A stretch of 64,000 nt of DNA from Streptomyces sp. KL109B (lineage in GTDB: Bacteria; Actinomycetota; Actinomycetes; Streptomycetales; Streptomycetaceae), in NCBI RefSeq assembly GCF_030766935.1, contig NZ_JASERL010000001.1, forward strand, positions 868,001-932,000, given 5' to 3'. A model generated the notes under the pieces. That model had not been told where the DNA came from. It saw nothing but the letters and a program-made list of their open reading frames with translations, and did no database searches. Made by a program: the position numbers and the translations under genes. Below are positions 33,768 to 40,989 of the stretch, one piece after another. Numbering within the stretch: the stretch's first letter is position 1; each line of letters starts with the position of its first letter.

Positions 33768-33781
33768 ACCTTCGCGAAGGT
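33768..33781. promoter_or_regulatory. Candidate butyrolactone-receptor operator upstream of the decarboxylase operon
   Basis: The perfect 14-bp palindrome ACCTTCGCGAAGGT, flanked by A/T-rich sequence (AAAACAAA and ATCAAATATTATC), fits ACCT-N6-AGGT as at 13820 and 37995. It lies immediately upstream of the decarboxylase start, where binding would block transcription. Confidence 0.6.
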
Positions 33782-33928
33782 ATCAAATATTATCGGGAAG
33801 GCTGATGGAGGGGCGGGGGCGTGGTGGAGGGGAGGGGGTGGCGCGGGTGTGATGCGGGTGTGGTGTGTCAACGGGGCGTCGCGGAGCCCGAGTTGAGGGT
33901 TCCGCGACGCTCCGTCGGCGCCGGTGGG

Positions 33929-35062
33929 TTACGCCTGGTGCTGCGCGAAGGTGCTCGCCGCGTAGGCCGTCGCGGCCGGGCCGGGCTGCAGGGTCGCGTG
34001 GGCGGACACGGCGTGGATGTCGCGCCAGGCGCGCTGCAGCGGGCTCGTCCGGGTCAGGGCGCGGGCGCCTGCCGTGCGGAAGAGGCGCTCCACGGCGTCG
34101 GTCAGCAGCTCGGCGGCCCGGGAGGCGTCGCGCTGGTTGCGGGCCGCGGCCTCCGGGGCGAAGGCGGCCGGGGGCTGGAGCGCGGCGTGGTCCGCGCGCC
34201 GCGCCGCCGACTCCAGGAGGAGCGCGGCCATGTCGATGTCCGCCGAGGACCGGGCGAGGGTTCGCTGCGTACTGGGGTCGGCCGTGGCGCCGCGTTCCCC
34301 GGCCAGCGCGGTCCAGGCGGCCAGCGCGCCCCGGGCGGCCCCGAGCGCAGGGGCGCAGAACAGCAGCGCGGCGACCAGCGGGTACGGCACCCGATGGCAG
34401 GCGGCGGCCTCCGGGTCGGTCACGCCCGTCAGCAGCGTGTCCCGCAGGCAGGACCGGTGCGCTGGTACGAAGACGTCGTCGACGGAGACCGAGTGGCTGC
34501 CCGTGCCGCTCAGGCCGACGCTGTCCCAGGTGTGGTGCACGCGGACGTCGCGACGGGGGACGAGGAGGACGCGGTACGCGGGCGGGCCGGTCACCGTGTC
34601 GTCCAGGGTGGCCAGCAGGACCCAGTCGCAGTGCTCGATCCCGCTCGCCCAGCCCCAGCGCCCGGTCAGTCGCCAGCCGCCGGGGGTGGGTACGAGTCGG
34701 CCCGCGGGCGGGACGATCGCCGCGGCGATCGTGGTGTCGGGGGAGTCGGCCCACAGTTCCGCCTGTGCCTGTTCGGGCAGGTGGGCGGCGAGCCGGGCGT
34801 GCGCGGCGAGGAGTGCGGCGCACCAGGCCGAGGAGGCGCAGCCCTCGCCGACGGCGGCCACGGCGGTCACCAACTCCGCGAAGCCGCCCGCGTTTCCGCC
34901 CCGGTGGCGCGGTACGAAGTGCCGGGCGAAACCGGCCGGGCGCAGGGCCTGGACCACGTCGGGGTGGAGGCGGCCGGCTTGCTCCGTGGCGGGGGCGTGG
35001 TGGGCCGCTGTCGTGGCGAGGGTGGTCGGGTCGAGCGGCAGGGAGAGCGGGGTCGTAATCAT
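33929..35062 (-). CDS. Acyl-CoA dehydrogenase-fold flavin monooxygenase (HpaH/ActVA-ORF5-like)
   Basis: A 377-aa protein of the acyl-CoA dehydrogenase fold. Features such as VGEGCASSAWCAALLAAH, GRWGWASGIEHCDWVLLA, WDSVGLSGTGSHSVSVDDVFVP and a final RAWRDIHAVSAHATLQP match two-component flavin-dependent monooxygenases (class D) rather than true dehydrogenases. Such enzymes hydroxylate aromatic or polyketide substrates with reduced flavin from a separate reductase; no reductase is seen in the window. ATG 35062 is the start; an in-frame upstream extension runs through a repeat array and is rejected. It is divergent from a TetR gene. A tailoring oxidation is the likely role. Confidence 0.82.
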   Translation of the reverse strand: MITTPLSLPLDPTTLATTAAHHAPATEQAGRLHPDVVQALRPAGFARHFVPRHRGGNAGGFAELVTAVAAVGEGCASSAWCAALLAAHARLAAHLPEQAQAELWADSPDTTIAAAIVPPAGRLVPTPGGWRLTGRWGWASGIEHCDWVLLATLDDTVTGPPAYRVLLVPRRDVRVHHTWDSVGLSGTGSHSVSVDDVFVPAHRSCLRDTLLTGVTDPEAAACHRVPYPLVAALLFCAPALGAARGALAAWTALAGERGATADPSTQRTLARSSADIDMAALLLESAARRADHAALQPPAAFAPEAAARNQRDASRAAELLTDAVERLFRTAGARALTRTSPLQRAWRDIHAVSAHATLQPGPAATAYAASTFAQHQA

Positions 35063-35106
35063 CGGAGCCTTCCATGAAGCGGGGAGAGGGGTGAAAAAAA
35101 TTCGAT

Positions 35107-35120
35107 CGAGAAGGTATTTT
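35107..35120. promoter_or_regulatory. Possible half ARE in the monooxygenase/TetR divergent promoter
   Basis: CGAGAAGGTATTTT reproduces the right half (GAAGGTAT) of the operators at 33768 and 37995, but the left half is not conserved. It may be a weak or degenerate receptor site between two divergent genes. Confidence 0.3.
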
Positions 35121-35195
35121 CTTTGGATGCACAGATCTTGGATGCGTAGTTCTTGGATGCACGGATCTTGGATGAAGGGATCTCGGACGCGTGGA
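35121..35195 (+). repeat. Five tandem 15-bp repeats in the leader of the TetR gene
   Basis: Units TCTTGGATGCACGGA-like at 35121, 35136, 35151, 35166 and 35181 with increasing divergence at the right end. The array lies between the half ARE and the chosen GTG start of the TetR gene, so it probably forms its 5' leader. Each unit contains TTGGATG or a variant of it. Confidence 0.9.
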
Positions 35196-35215
35196 TCGAC
35201 GGGAAGGGGCGAGGG

Positions 35216-35830
35216 GTGAAGCAGGACAGGGCGCGGCGTACGCACGAGGTGCTGCTCGACGCGGCGGCGAGCGCGTTCGTTCGCCACGGCTTCGCGGGCG
35301 CCAACCTGTCCGAGGTCGCCGCCCGCTCCCGCCTCACCAAGGGGGCGCTCTACGGTCACTTCGCCTCCAAGGCCGACCTGGCCGAGGAGTTGGTGCGGGG
35401 GTTCGAGGAGGAGTGGGCCAAGTTGCTTGCCACGCACGGGAGTTCACTGCGTGGGCTGGCCCTGGGCTTCGACCGGCGGATCCATGACGACGTACGGTTC
35501 GCCGCCGGTCTCCGGCTCGCCGTGGACGCGTCCCGGGTGGCGCGGCGGGAGTCGGCGCCGCTCGGTGAACTGCGTACGAGGCTGCTGGAGTTGGTCAGGG
35601 ACGCGCAGCGCGAGGAGCGGATGGCGGCGGAGCACAGGCCCGAGGTGCTGGCCCGGCTGATCCTGGCCGTGCTGCTGGGGGTGTTCTCGACCCGCTTCGG
35701 CGCCGAGGACGTCGAGGGGGTCGAGGGTGTCGGGGACGTAGGGGACGTCGGGGACGTCTCGGGAGGGGGCGTCGAGACGGCGGACGAGCTTTGGGACGCC
35801 GTGCTGTCGGCCCTGGGACCGGCCGTCTGA
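35216..35830 (+). CDS. TetR-family butyrolactone receptor homologue, probable pseudo-receptor
   Basis: A 204-aa repressor resembling ArpA/ScbR: N-terminal HTH KQDRARRTHEVLLDAAASAF...SEVAARSRLTKGALYGHFASK. In the ligand domain the segment PLGELRTRLLELVRDAQREE aligns with ScbR PFRRWHETLLKLLNQAKENGE, and the signature Trp that stacks on the butyrolactone ring is Leu119. This is the pattern of pseudo-receptors, which often bind antibiotics instead. The C-terminus carries a Gly/Val/Asp low-complexity stretch (VEGVGDVGDVGDV) from 9-bp repeats. The start GTG 35216 has GAAGGGGCGAGGG upstream. Confidence 0.85.
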   Translation: MKQDRARRTHEVLLDAAASAFVRHGFAGANLSEVAARSRLTKGALYGHFASKADLAEELVRGFEEEWAKLLATHGSSLRGLALGFDRRIHDDVRFAAGLRLAVDASRVARRESAPLGELRTRLLELVRDAQREERMAAEHRPEVLARLILAVLLGVFSTRFGAEDVEGVEGVGDVGDVGDVSGGGVETADELWDAVLSALGPAV

Positions 35831-35842
35831 GGGTGCCGCTCG

Positions 35843-35878
35843 CGCGTCTCAAGCGGTCTGCGCGTCTCAAGCGGTCTG
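35843..35878 (+). repeat. Two tandem 18-bp copies at the 3' end of the HAD phosphatase gene
   Basis: CGCGTCTCAAGCGGTCTG occurs twice, back to back. The right copy contains the stop codon and last codons of the phosphatase; the left copy is an in-frame echo beyond the stop. Confidence 0.85.
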
Positions 35879-36568
35879 CGGGGCCAGGCCGTACAGGGCC
35901 GGGCCCGGCAGGCGCCGCCAGCCGTGCAGCGCCGCCCGCGCCGCGAGGGCCGGGGCGCTGCCCACGGTCACCGGGTGGCCGACGCCGCCCAGTAGCGGCA
36001 GATCGCTCGCGTCGTCCGCGTAGGCGTAACAGTCGGACGGGTCCACGGAGAGGGCGGTCATGATCCGGTGGGCGGCCGCCCGCTTGGCCCGGCCGATCAT
36101 CGGGGGACCGGTCAGGCCGCCGGTGAGGATGCCGTCGCTGACCTCGGGGACGGTGCACACGACGAGGTCGGCGCCGACCTCCCGGCTCACCGGAGCCAGG
36201 GCGGCCGTGAACGAACCGGAGAGCAGGACCGTCAGATCACCGGCGCGGTGGTGCTGCCGAAGGGCCTCGCGGACCGGCGGGTGGAAGAGGAGGCCGCGGG
36301 CGTGCTCCCGGGCGAACCAGAGACGCCCGCTCTCCTCCAGCTCCGACTCCCGGCAGCCGCGCAGCAGTTGGTAGTAGGCGCGGTTGACCTGTTCGCGGGG
36401 CACGCCGGACCGGAGCTGGTGGCCGAGCGCGGCGCGCGCCGCGGTCAGCCGGGAGGGAGCGCGGCCCGTGCGCTCCCAGTGGAGGGCGAGGATGCCCAGC
36501 ATGCTCTTGCGGTTGATGAGCGTCTCGTCGACGTCGAAGAACGCGACTCTGGCAGGGTCGGTCGTCAT
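35867..36568 (-). CDS. HAD-IB family phosphatase (SerB-like)
   Basis: A 233-aa haloacid dehalogenase-like hydrolase: motif I FFDVDETLIN (both Asp), motif II LLSGSF, a conserved lysine near IGRAKRAAAH, and motif IV AYADDASDLPLLG. It dephosphorylates small metabolites. It lies downstream of afsA and the small LysR-domain gene on the same strand. Butyrolactone synthesis after AfsA needs removal of a phosphate from the DHAP-derived intermediate, so this could be that phosphatase; serine phosphate or an isoprenoid phosphate are alternatives. The start is ATG 36568 with GGGAAGGGGAGG-type purines nearby on the opposite strand only, so the ribosome site is weak. Confidence 0.82.
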   Translation of the reverse strand: MTTDPARVAFFDVDETLINRKSMLGILALHWERTGRAPSRLTAARAALGHQLRSGVPREQVNRAYYQLLRGCRESELEESGRLWFAREHARGLLFHPPVREALRQHHRAGDLTVLLSGSFTAALAPVSREVGADLVVCTVPEVSDGILTGGLTGPPMIGRAKRAAAHRIMTALSVDPSDCYAYADDASDLPLLGGVGHPVTVGSAPALAARAALHGWRRLPGPALYGLAPQTA

Positions 36569-36676
36569 GGGAAGGGGAGGCCTTTGCCTGGGAGAGGGCT
36601 GGAAGAGGGGCGAAGGTGGGGGGAAACGCGTGGGGTGATGGGGCGGTGGGGCGCCGTGGTGTCGGTTCCGGCGGCG

Positions 36677-36940
36677 TCACGCGCCGAGGCGGAGCTCCGC
36701 GCGCGCGGCGTCCACCAGGCCCAGGATCTGGTCCGCGTACGGGCACAACCGCGCGCCCGCGCCCGTGAGTTCGACGGCGCGGTTGCCGCGCCGTACGAAC
36801 AGCGGGGTGCCCACCGACTCTTCGAGACCCTTGATCTGTGCCGTGATGGTCGGCTGCGAGTAGTGCAGGTTCCGGGCCGCACGGGTGAAGCTCAGCTCCC
36901 GGGCGACTTCCCGGAAGGCGCGCAGACGCTGAAGGTCCAT
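36677..36940 (-). CDS. Stand-alone LysR-type DNA-binding domain protein
   Basis: Only 87 aa, covering the complete LysR winged-HTH (MDLQRLRAFREVARELSFTR, SQPTITAQIKGLEE, LFVRRGNRAVELTGAGARL) and the start of the linker helix. It ends at a clear stop; the next 108 bp before the phosphatase gene encode no effector domain. LysR proteins are usually near 300 aa. It begins 10 bp after the afsA stop and so is probably co-transcribed with it. It could be a small dimerising repressor or antagonist of a full-length LysR protein, or a truncated remnant. Confidence 0.8.
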   Translation of the reverse strand: MDLQRLRAFREVARELSFTRAARNLHYSQPTITAQIKGLEESVGTPLFVRRGNRAVELTGAGARLCPYADQILGLVDAARAELRLGA

Positions 36941-36950
36941 GGCGCCGCCC

Positions 36951-37910
36951 TCATCCCTTGACGAACAGCGCGTCGGCCTCGGCGAGGGTCCGCTCGCCCT
37001 GCGTGGCGGTGAGCCGCAGCAGCCCGCCGGGACCGGTGGCCGAGCGGATGACGATGGGCCGGCAGAGCTCGCCGAAGGACCGGAACTCGGCGTTGAGCGA
37101 GGCGAGTACGCAGTCGCTGGCCGCGGTCAGATGCCCGGCCTGCCGGAACGCCTCCAGCAGCATCATGCCGGGCACATGGTCCGAGGGGTGCTCGAAGTAG
37201 CCCGGGTGCTCGGGGTCGACGTGCAGCCGCCAGGTCGACGTGTCGTCGTCGGTCGCGGTGCGCAGCAGTACGTTGGCGTCCTGCCGGCCGGCGATGACCG
37301 GCGCCGGGGAGGGCGCGACCGGGGACGACGGGGCGGCGGAGTCGTCGGGCGCGGGGCGGCCGCGGCGCCTGAGCGCGTCGTAGCTCCGCCCGGGGATGAC
37401 GACGACGGAGACGGTGCTGTGCACGCACGGCTTCCCGTCGACCTCGATGGTGACGTCGAGCCGGGCGTCGAAACGGCCCGAGCGCGGCTTGCCGGTCGCC
37501 GTGATCGCCACGTCCAGGACCGCGCCGAGCGGGACACCGCCCACGCGCAGCGCGGTGAAGTCGCCGATGTGCAGGTCGAGGGACTTGAAGACGAAGTGGT
37601 GGCCGAGCGGCACCTCGTAGAAGCGGTGCAGTACGTAGATGCCCGCCTGCCGGACCGTCTCCGCGAGGAGCATGAAGTCGCAGCGGCCGGACTCGTCGGG
37701 GTGGTAGAGCGCGTGGTAGCGCGGCCACTGCGCCCCCACGGCGAAACGGTCGGTGGCGAGGGCCGCCGCGTCGGTGAGGAAGACCTCGGTGACGGAGGCC
37801 CGGTGCACCAACTGGCGTGGCACGGTGCGGTCGAACGTGAGGTCCGCTCGGGTCCGCTCCACCGGAGCCGACTCGGACACGGACACGGACTGCAGGGCAG
37901 TGACTGTCAT
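36951..37910 (-). CDS. afsA: Gamma-butyrolactone biosynthesis enzyme, AfsA family
   Basis: Condenses a beta-ketoacyl carrier thioester with dihydroxyacetone phosphate, the key step of A-factor-type autoinducer synthesis. It has 319 aa with two hot-dog AfsA repeats (first with VHRASVTEVFLTDAAAL, PRYHALYHPDESGRCDF and ETVRQAGIY; second with HPGYFEHPSDHVPGMMLLEA). A Pro/Ser linker separates them. ATG 37910 has GGGGAGA upstream. The gene is divergent from the receptor gene with an excellent operator between them, the classic scbA/scbR layout. The acyl chain length of the lactone cannot be predicted. Confidence 0.95.
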   Translation of the reverse strand: MTVTALQSVSVSESAPVERTRADLTFDRTVPRQLVHRASVTEVFLTDAAALATDRFAVGAQWPRYHALYHPDESGRCDFMLLAETVRQAGIYVLHRFYEVPLGHHFVFKSLDLHIGDFTALRVGGVPLGAVLDVAITATGKPRSGRFDARLDVTIEVDGKPCVHSTVSVVVIPGRSYDALRRRGRPAPDDSAAPSSPVAPSPAPVIAGRQDANVLLRTATDDDTSTWRLHVDPEHPGYFEHPSDHVPGMMLLEAFRQAGHLTAASDCVLASLNAEFRSFGELCRPIVIRSATGPGGLLRLTATQGERTLAEADALFVKG

Positions 37911-37994
37911 GCCTGCTTCTCCCCCCAGAGAATGTAGGTAGGCACAAGAGGTGACAGGGGCAGCCGTTCGACCTGGTGGCCCCCGTCGAGCAGA

Positions 37995-38018
37995 AATATA
38001 CCTGCGGGAAGGTATATT
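37995..38018. promoter_or_regulatory. ArpA-type operator (ARE) between afsA and the receptor gene
   Basis: A 24-bp near-perfect palindrome AATATACCTGCGGGAAGGTATATT, mismatched only in its centre. It sits 40 bp upstream of the receptor start and 85 bp from the afsA start, so receptor binding could control both. It contains the ACCT-N6-AGGT core shared with the sites at 13820 and 33768. Confidence 0.85.
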
Positions 38019-38057
38019 GCAATCGACATCACCAGAAGGACGGGAGGACGCGGAGAC

Positions 38058-38660
38058 ATGGCGGACAGCAGGACGGCGCCGAAGCAGGAACGGGCGCGGC
38101 GGACGCGGGCCCACATCCTGGCCATGGCGGCCCAACTCTTTGCCGAACGCGGCTACGCGAAGGTGTCCTTGCAGGACGTCGCCGAACTGGCGGCCATGAC
38201 CAAGGGGGCGGTGTACTTCCACTACAAGAACAAGGAAGATCTCGCCATCGCCGTGGTGGAGGCGCACTACGCCCGCTGGCCGGTGCTGCTCGCGGAGGTC
38301 GCGACGGACGAACTGCCCGCGTACGAGGCGCTCGTCACCATCCTCGACCGGGTCTCCGAGGCGTTCCGCGGCGACGTCGTGGTGCAGGCCGGGGCCCGGC
38401 TGCAGATCGAGCGGTCCCTGATCGACGCCGATCTGCCCGAGCCGTACATCGGCTGGGAGGACTACCTCACCCGGCTCGTCGAGGCGGTCGAGGAGGCCGG
38501 CGAACTGCGTGACGGAGTCACCCCGCGCTCCGCCGCCCGGGTCCTCGTCTCGGCCTTCTTCGGCATGCAGCACATCTCCGATGTCCTCAGCGAGCGCAAG
38601 GATCTGCCCGCGCGCTACGAGGAGTTGAGGACGGTCGTGCTGGAGGGGCTGCGGCGCTGA
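38058..38660 (+). CDS. Gamma-butyrolactone receptor (ArpA/ScbR family TetR regulator)
   Basis: A 200-aa receptor repressor. The HTH KQERARRTRAHILAMAAQLF...MTKGAVYFHYKNKEDLA is typical of ArpA/ScbR. The ligand pocket segment PYIGWEDYLTRLVEAVEEAGEL aligns with ScbR and keeps the signature Trp (Trp133). It is therefore the likely true receptor, in contrast to the Leu119 homologue at 35216. It is divergent from afsA and has a palindromic operator in its promoter, implying autorepression. Confidence 0.93.
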   Translation: MADSRTAPKQERARRTRAHILAMAAQLFAERGYAKVSLQDVAELAAMTKGAVYFHYKNKEDLAIAVVEAHYARWPVLLAEVATDELPAYEALVTILDRVSEAFRGDVVVQAGARLQIERSLIDADLPEPYIGWEDYLTRLVEAVEEAGELRDGVTPRSAARVLVSAFFGMQHISDVLSERKDLPARYEELRTVVLEGLRR

Positions 38661-38717
38661 CGGCCCGCCGCTCAGGCGGATCCCGCACGGGGTTTTGGCC
38701 CGTGGGCGCGGGCCCGT

Positions 38718-39740
38718 TCAGCGGCGCAGCGTGGTGGACGGGCGCTCCCCGAAACGGCGGTGGTAACCCACCGAGAAGTGACCGAGGTGCTGGAAGCCGC
38801 AGCGCAGCGCGATCTCGGTCACCGTGCTGGTCCGGTCCGCCGCCAGCAGCTCCCGGCGTGCGCGTCGCAGGCGGACCTCGTTCAGATGGGTCATCGGTGT
38901 GGTGCGCAGGTGCTCGCGGAACCCCGCCTGCAGCGCGCGAATGCCGATGCCCACATGATCGGCGATGTCCGCGACGGCGAGCTGCTCCGACGCATGGGCC
39001 GCCATGTACTCCGCCGCCGCACGGATCACTTGGGGCGGACCGCCGCGCGCGGGTTCGTGGAGCTCGGCCGAGTAGTTGTTGGGCTGCCCGAGCAGCCACC
39101 GGCTCAGCAGCAGCTCTTCCAGACGGCGCATGGCCGGCGGCTCGGCGGCCGGGCGGCCCCGGTGGCCGATGTCGTCGATGTCGTCGAGCAGCAGGTCCAC
39201 GACCCTGCGCCAGGAACGGACGGCCGGGTCCTTCATGTCCATGTGGAGCCGGAAGCGGACCGGTTCGGTGACCGGGTGCCCCAGGAACGAGCGCAGCTGG
39301 TCCTCCAGGGCGCTCCGCGAGACCCGGAGGACGAGGTGCGGGCTGGCGTCGCCCACCCTGATCGTGTATCCCCGGTCCACCGGGGGCACGCCCGCCGCGG
39401 TGGCGTCGTAGCCGGCCTGGTCACGGCCGACGCCGAGGCGCGCGTGACCGGCCAGCGGCATGAGGACCAGGTAGAAGGTCGCCTGTTCCTCGGGGGCGAT
39501 GTGGACCGGGCCGCCGTAGTCCAGGTAGCACAGGCTCACCCGGCTCCTGACGGTTCCGTGGAACCGGGTCTCGAACCTGCGGGGCCCGTCGAGCGCCGTG
39601 AGCCGGTGCGGGCAGAAGGCCTCGGACACCACGTCCCGCGCCCGCTCCGGATCGCGGGTGTGCAGCCGCTGGAAACCGGCGAGGGGCAGGCGCGGGCAGA
39701 GCGTGGACTCGGTCATGGACTCGGTCGTGGACTCGGTCAT
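38718..39740 (-). CDS. AraC-family transcriptional regulator with N-terminal cupin-like sensing domain
   Basis: A 340-aa regulator. The N-terminal AraC-binding-like domain spans about residues 20-190, and the C-terminal double HTH (about 240-335) includes VADIADHVGIGIRALQAGFREHL and VTEIALRCGFQHLGHFSVGYHRRFGE. The start codon lies in a 12-bp tandem repeat giving an MTEST-TESM-TEST start; ATG 39740 has GAGGA upstream and is chosen, while ATG 39716 is possible. It may be a cluster activator or mark its right border. Confidence 0.87.
   Translation of the reverse strand: MTESTTESMTESTLCPRLPLAGFQRLHTRDPERARDVVSEAFCPHRLTALDGPRRFETRFHGTVRSRVSLCYLDYGGPVHIAPEEQATFYLVLMPLAGHARLGVGRDQAGYDATAAGVPPVDRGYTIRVGDASPHLVLRVSRSALEDQLRSFLGHPVTEPVRFRLHMDMKDPAVRSWRRVVDLLLDDIDDIGHRGRPAAEPPAMRRLEELLLSRWLLGQPNNYSAELHEPARGGPPQVIRAAAEYMAAHASEQLAVADIADHVGIGIRALQAGFREHLRTTPMTHLNEVRLRRARRELLAADRTSTVTEIALRCGFQHLGHFSVGYHRRFGERPSTTLRR
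39705..39740 (+). repeat. Three tandem 12-bp repeats over the AraC-gene start
   Basis: GGACTCGGTCAT at 39705-39716, a variant ending CGT at 39717-39728, and an exact copy at 39729-39740. On the minus strand, two copies offer an ATG, so copy number can shift the available start codon. Confidence 0.85.
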
Positions 39741-39961
39741 GGGCTCGTCCTCGGAGCGGCCGGTGGGGCGGGTCGCCGCGGGGCGTCGGACGGCACCGGG
39801 CGGCCCGTTCAGTGTCGTGCGGATGCCCGCTTGAACACCAGTGGAGCCGCGATGCGTCGCTCTCGGGACAACGGCCGCGCGTACGGGATAGTGACCGGCC
39901 TTCGCGCCCGCCATGCTGGGACTCGGAAGGGGGCCAAGTGGCCCCGCCCGAGGGGGAGATC

Positions 39962-40951
39962 ATGTCTGCTGGGGATGTCATCGCGCTGGTCAGCTGTGTG
40001 GTGTCGCTCGCGGGCGCGCTGGCGGCTGCCGTCTTCGCGCGCCGGACGCTCGTGGAGCAACGGGTGTCCAAGCGGGACGCCGACGCGCGGGTTCTGGACG
40101 AGGTCATGGACCGCATCCGCAGCTGCATGGTGGGTTTCCAGGAGGGCTGGGGCCCCGACCTGGACCCGGGCGCCGGCTCCGAGCGGGCCGCGCGCTTTAG
40201 GGCGCTGCAGTCGACGTCGGACGAACTCTTCGTGCTGGTACGCCAGGTCGAGGGCATCCTGAAACGCTCCCGTCCGACGCTGACCTGGCACCACCGTGCG
40301 CTGCTCGGCGTCGCCTACACCCAACTGTGGGACCTGGAACGGGCGATGCGGCACTGGAACGTCCTGCTGGACGAGGTGGGCCAGGCGGTGGCGGCCACGG
40401 CCAGCGGCACGGCCGTGCCCCTGTCATCGCTGGAGATGGTGCACTGCCACAGCGAACTCGCGCGCCTGTACTTCAACCGTGCCGCGGAGGGCGACGCGGA
40501 CCGCGGGGCGGGGCACATCCAGGCGGCCGTGGACCTGCTGGTGCGGCTCGAGGCGAGCGACGGGGGCGGCTCGCTGATCGAGCGGCAGGCGCAGCTGCGG
40601 GTCATGGAGTGCGAGGGCAATCTGATGCTCGACCGCAAGGCGGACGCGCAGGCCAAGGCGTACGAGGCGTGCAGGCTGGCCGCGGCGTGCGGACAGGAGT
40701 GGCGGCGGCTGCGCATGGCCTCGTATCTGGTGGTCGCCTTCCACCAGCCGGCGGTCGTCGGATACTCCGGTCCTGGCGGGGAACCGCCGGGCGACGACTG
40801 GCTGCTGGAGGGCGTCCTGCGGCAGGCCGCCGCCGAGCGGCTCGACTTCCCCGAACTGCTGCGGGCGGCGCGGGGCTTCCTGGAACAGCTGCGTGCGCGG
40901 AACACCGCCCCGGACGGGACCGGGGACCGGCGGCGGGCCATGGCCGAATGA
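39962..40951 (+). CDS. Membrane-anchored hypothetical protein, helical repeat-like
   Basis: A 329-aa protein of unknown function. One N-terminal hydrophobic helix (VIALVSCVVSLAGALAAAVF) is followed by charged residues, so it is probably a signal anchor with a cytoplasmic helical body. The body is Ala/Leu/Glu-rich with TPR-like spacing (LLGVAYTQLWDLERAMRHWNVLLDEV, HSELARLYFNRAAEG). I recognise no family. GGGGGAG precedes ATG 39962. It is divergent from the AraC gene and convergent with the permease; it probably lies outside the biosynthetic cluster. Confidence 0.75.
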   Translation: MSAGDVIALVSCVVSLAGALAAAVFARRTLVEQRVSKRDADARVLDEVMDRIRSCMVGFQEGWGPDLDPGAGSERAARFRALQSTSDELFVLVRQVEGILKRSRPTLTWHHRALLGVAYTQLWDLERAMRHWNVLLDEVGQAVAATASGTAVPLSSLEMVHCHSELARLYFNRAAEGDADRGAGHIQAAVDLLVRLEASDGGGSLIERQAQLRVMECEGNLMLDRKADAQAKAYEACRLAAACGQEWRRLRMASYLVVAFHQPAVVGYSGPGGEPPGDDWLLEGVLRQAAAERLDFPELLRAARGFLEQLRARNTAPDGTGDRRRAMAE

Positions 40952-40989
40952 ACGCCGGCCACCGCCACGAGACCGCCCCGGTCACCGGG

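Noticed and set aside
35121..35195. The 15-bp array considered as a CRISPR array
   Set aside because: The units are contiguous with no spacers, too short and progressively diverged; no cas genes are nearby.
33929..35437. An N-terminal extension of the flavin monooxygenase through the repeat array
   Set aside because: The added residues are IxASK-type repeat products and antisense TetR sequence; ATG 35062 gives the normal family length.
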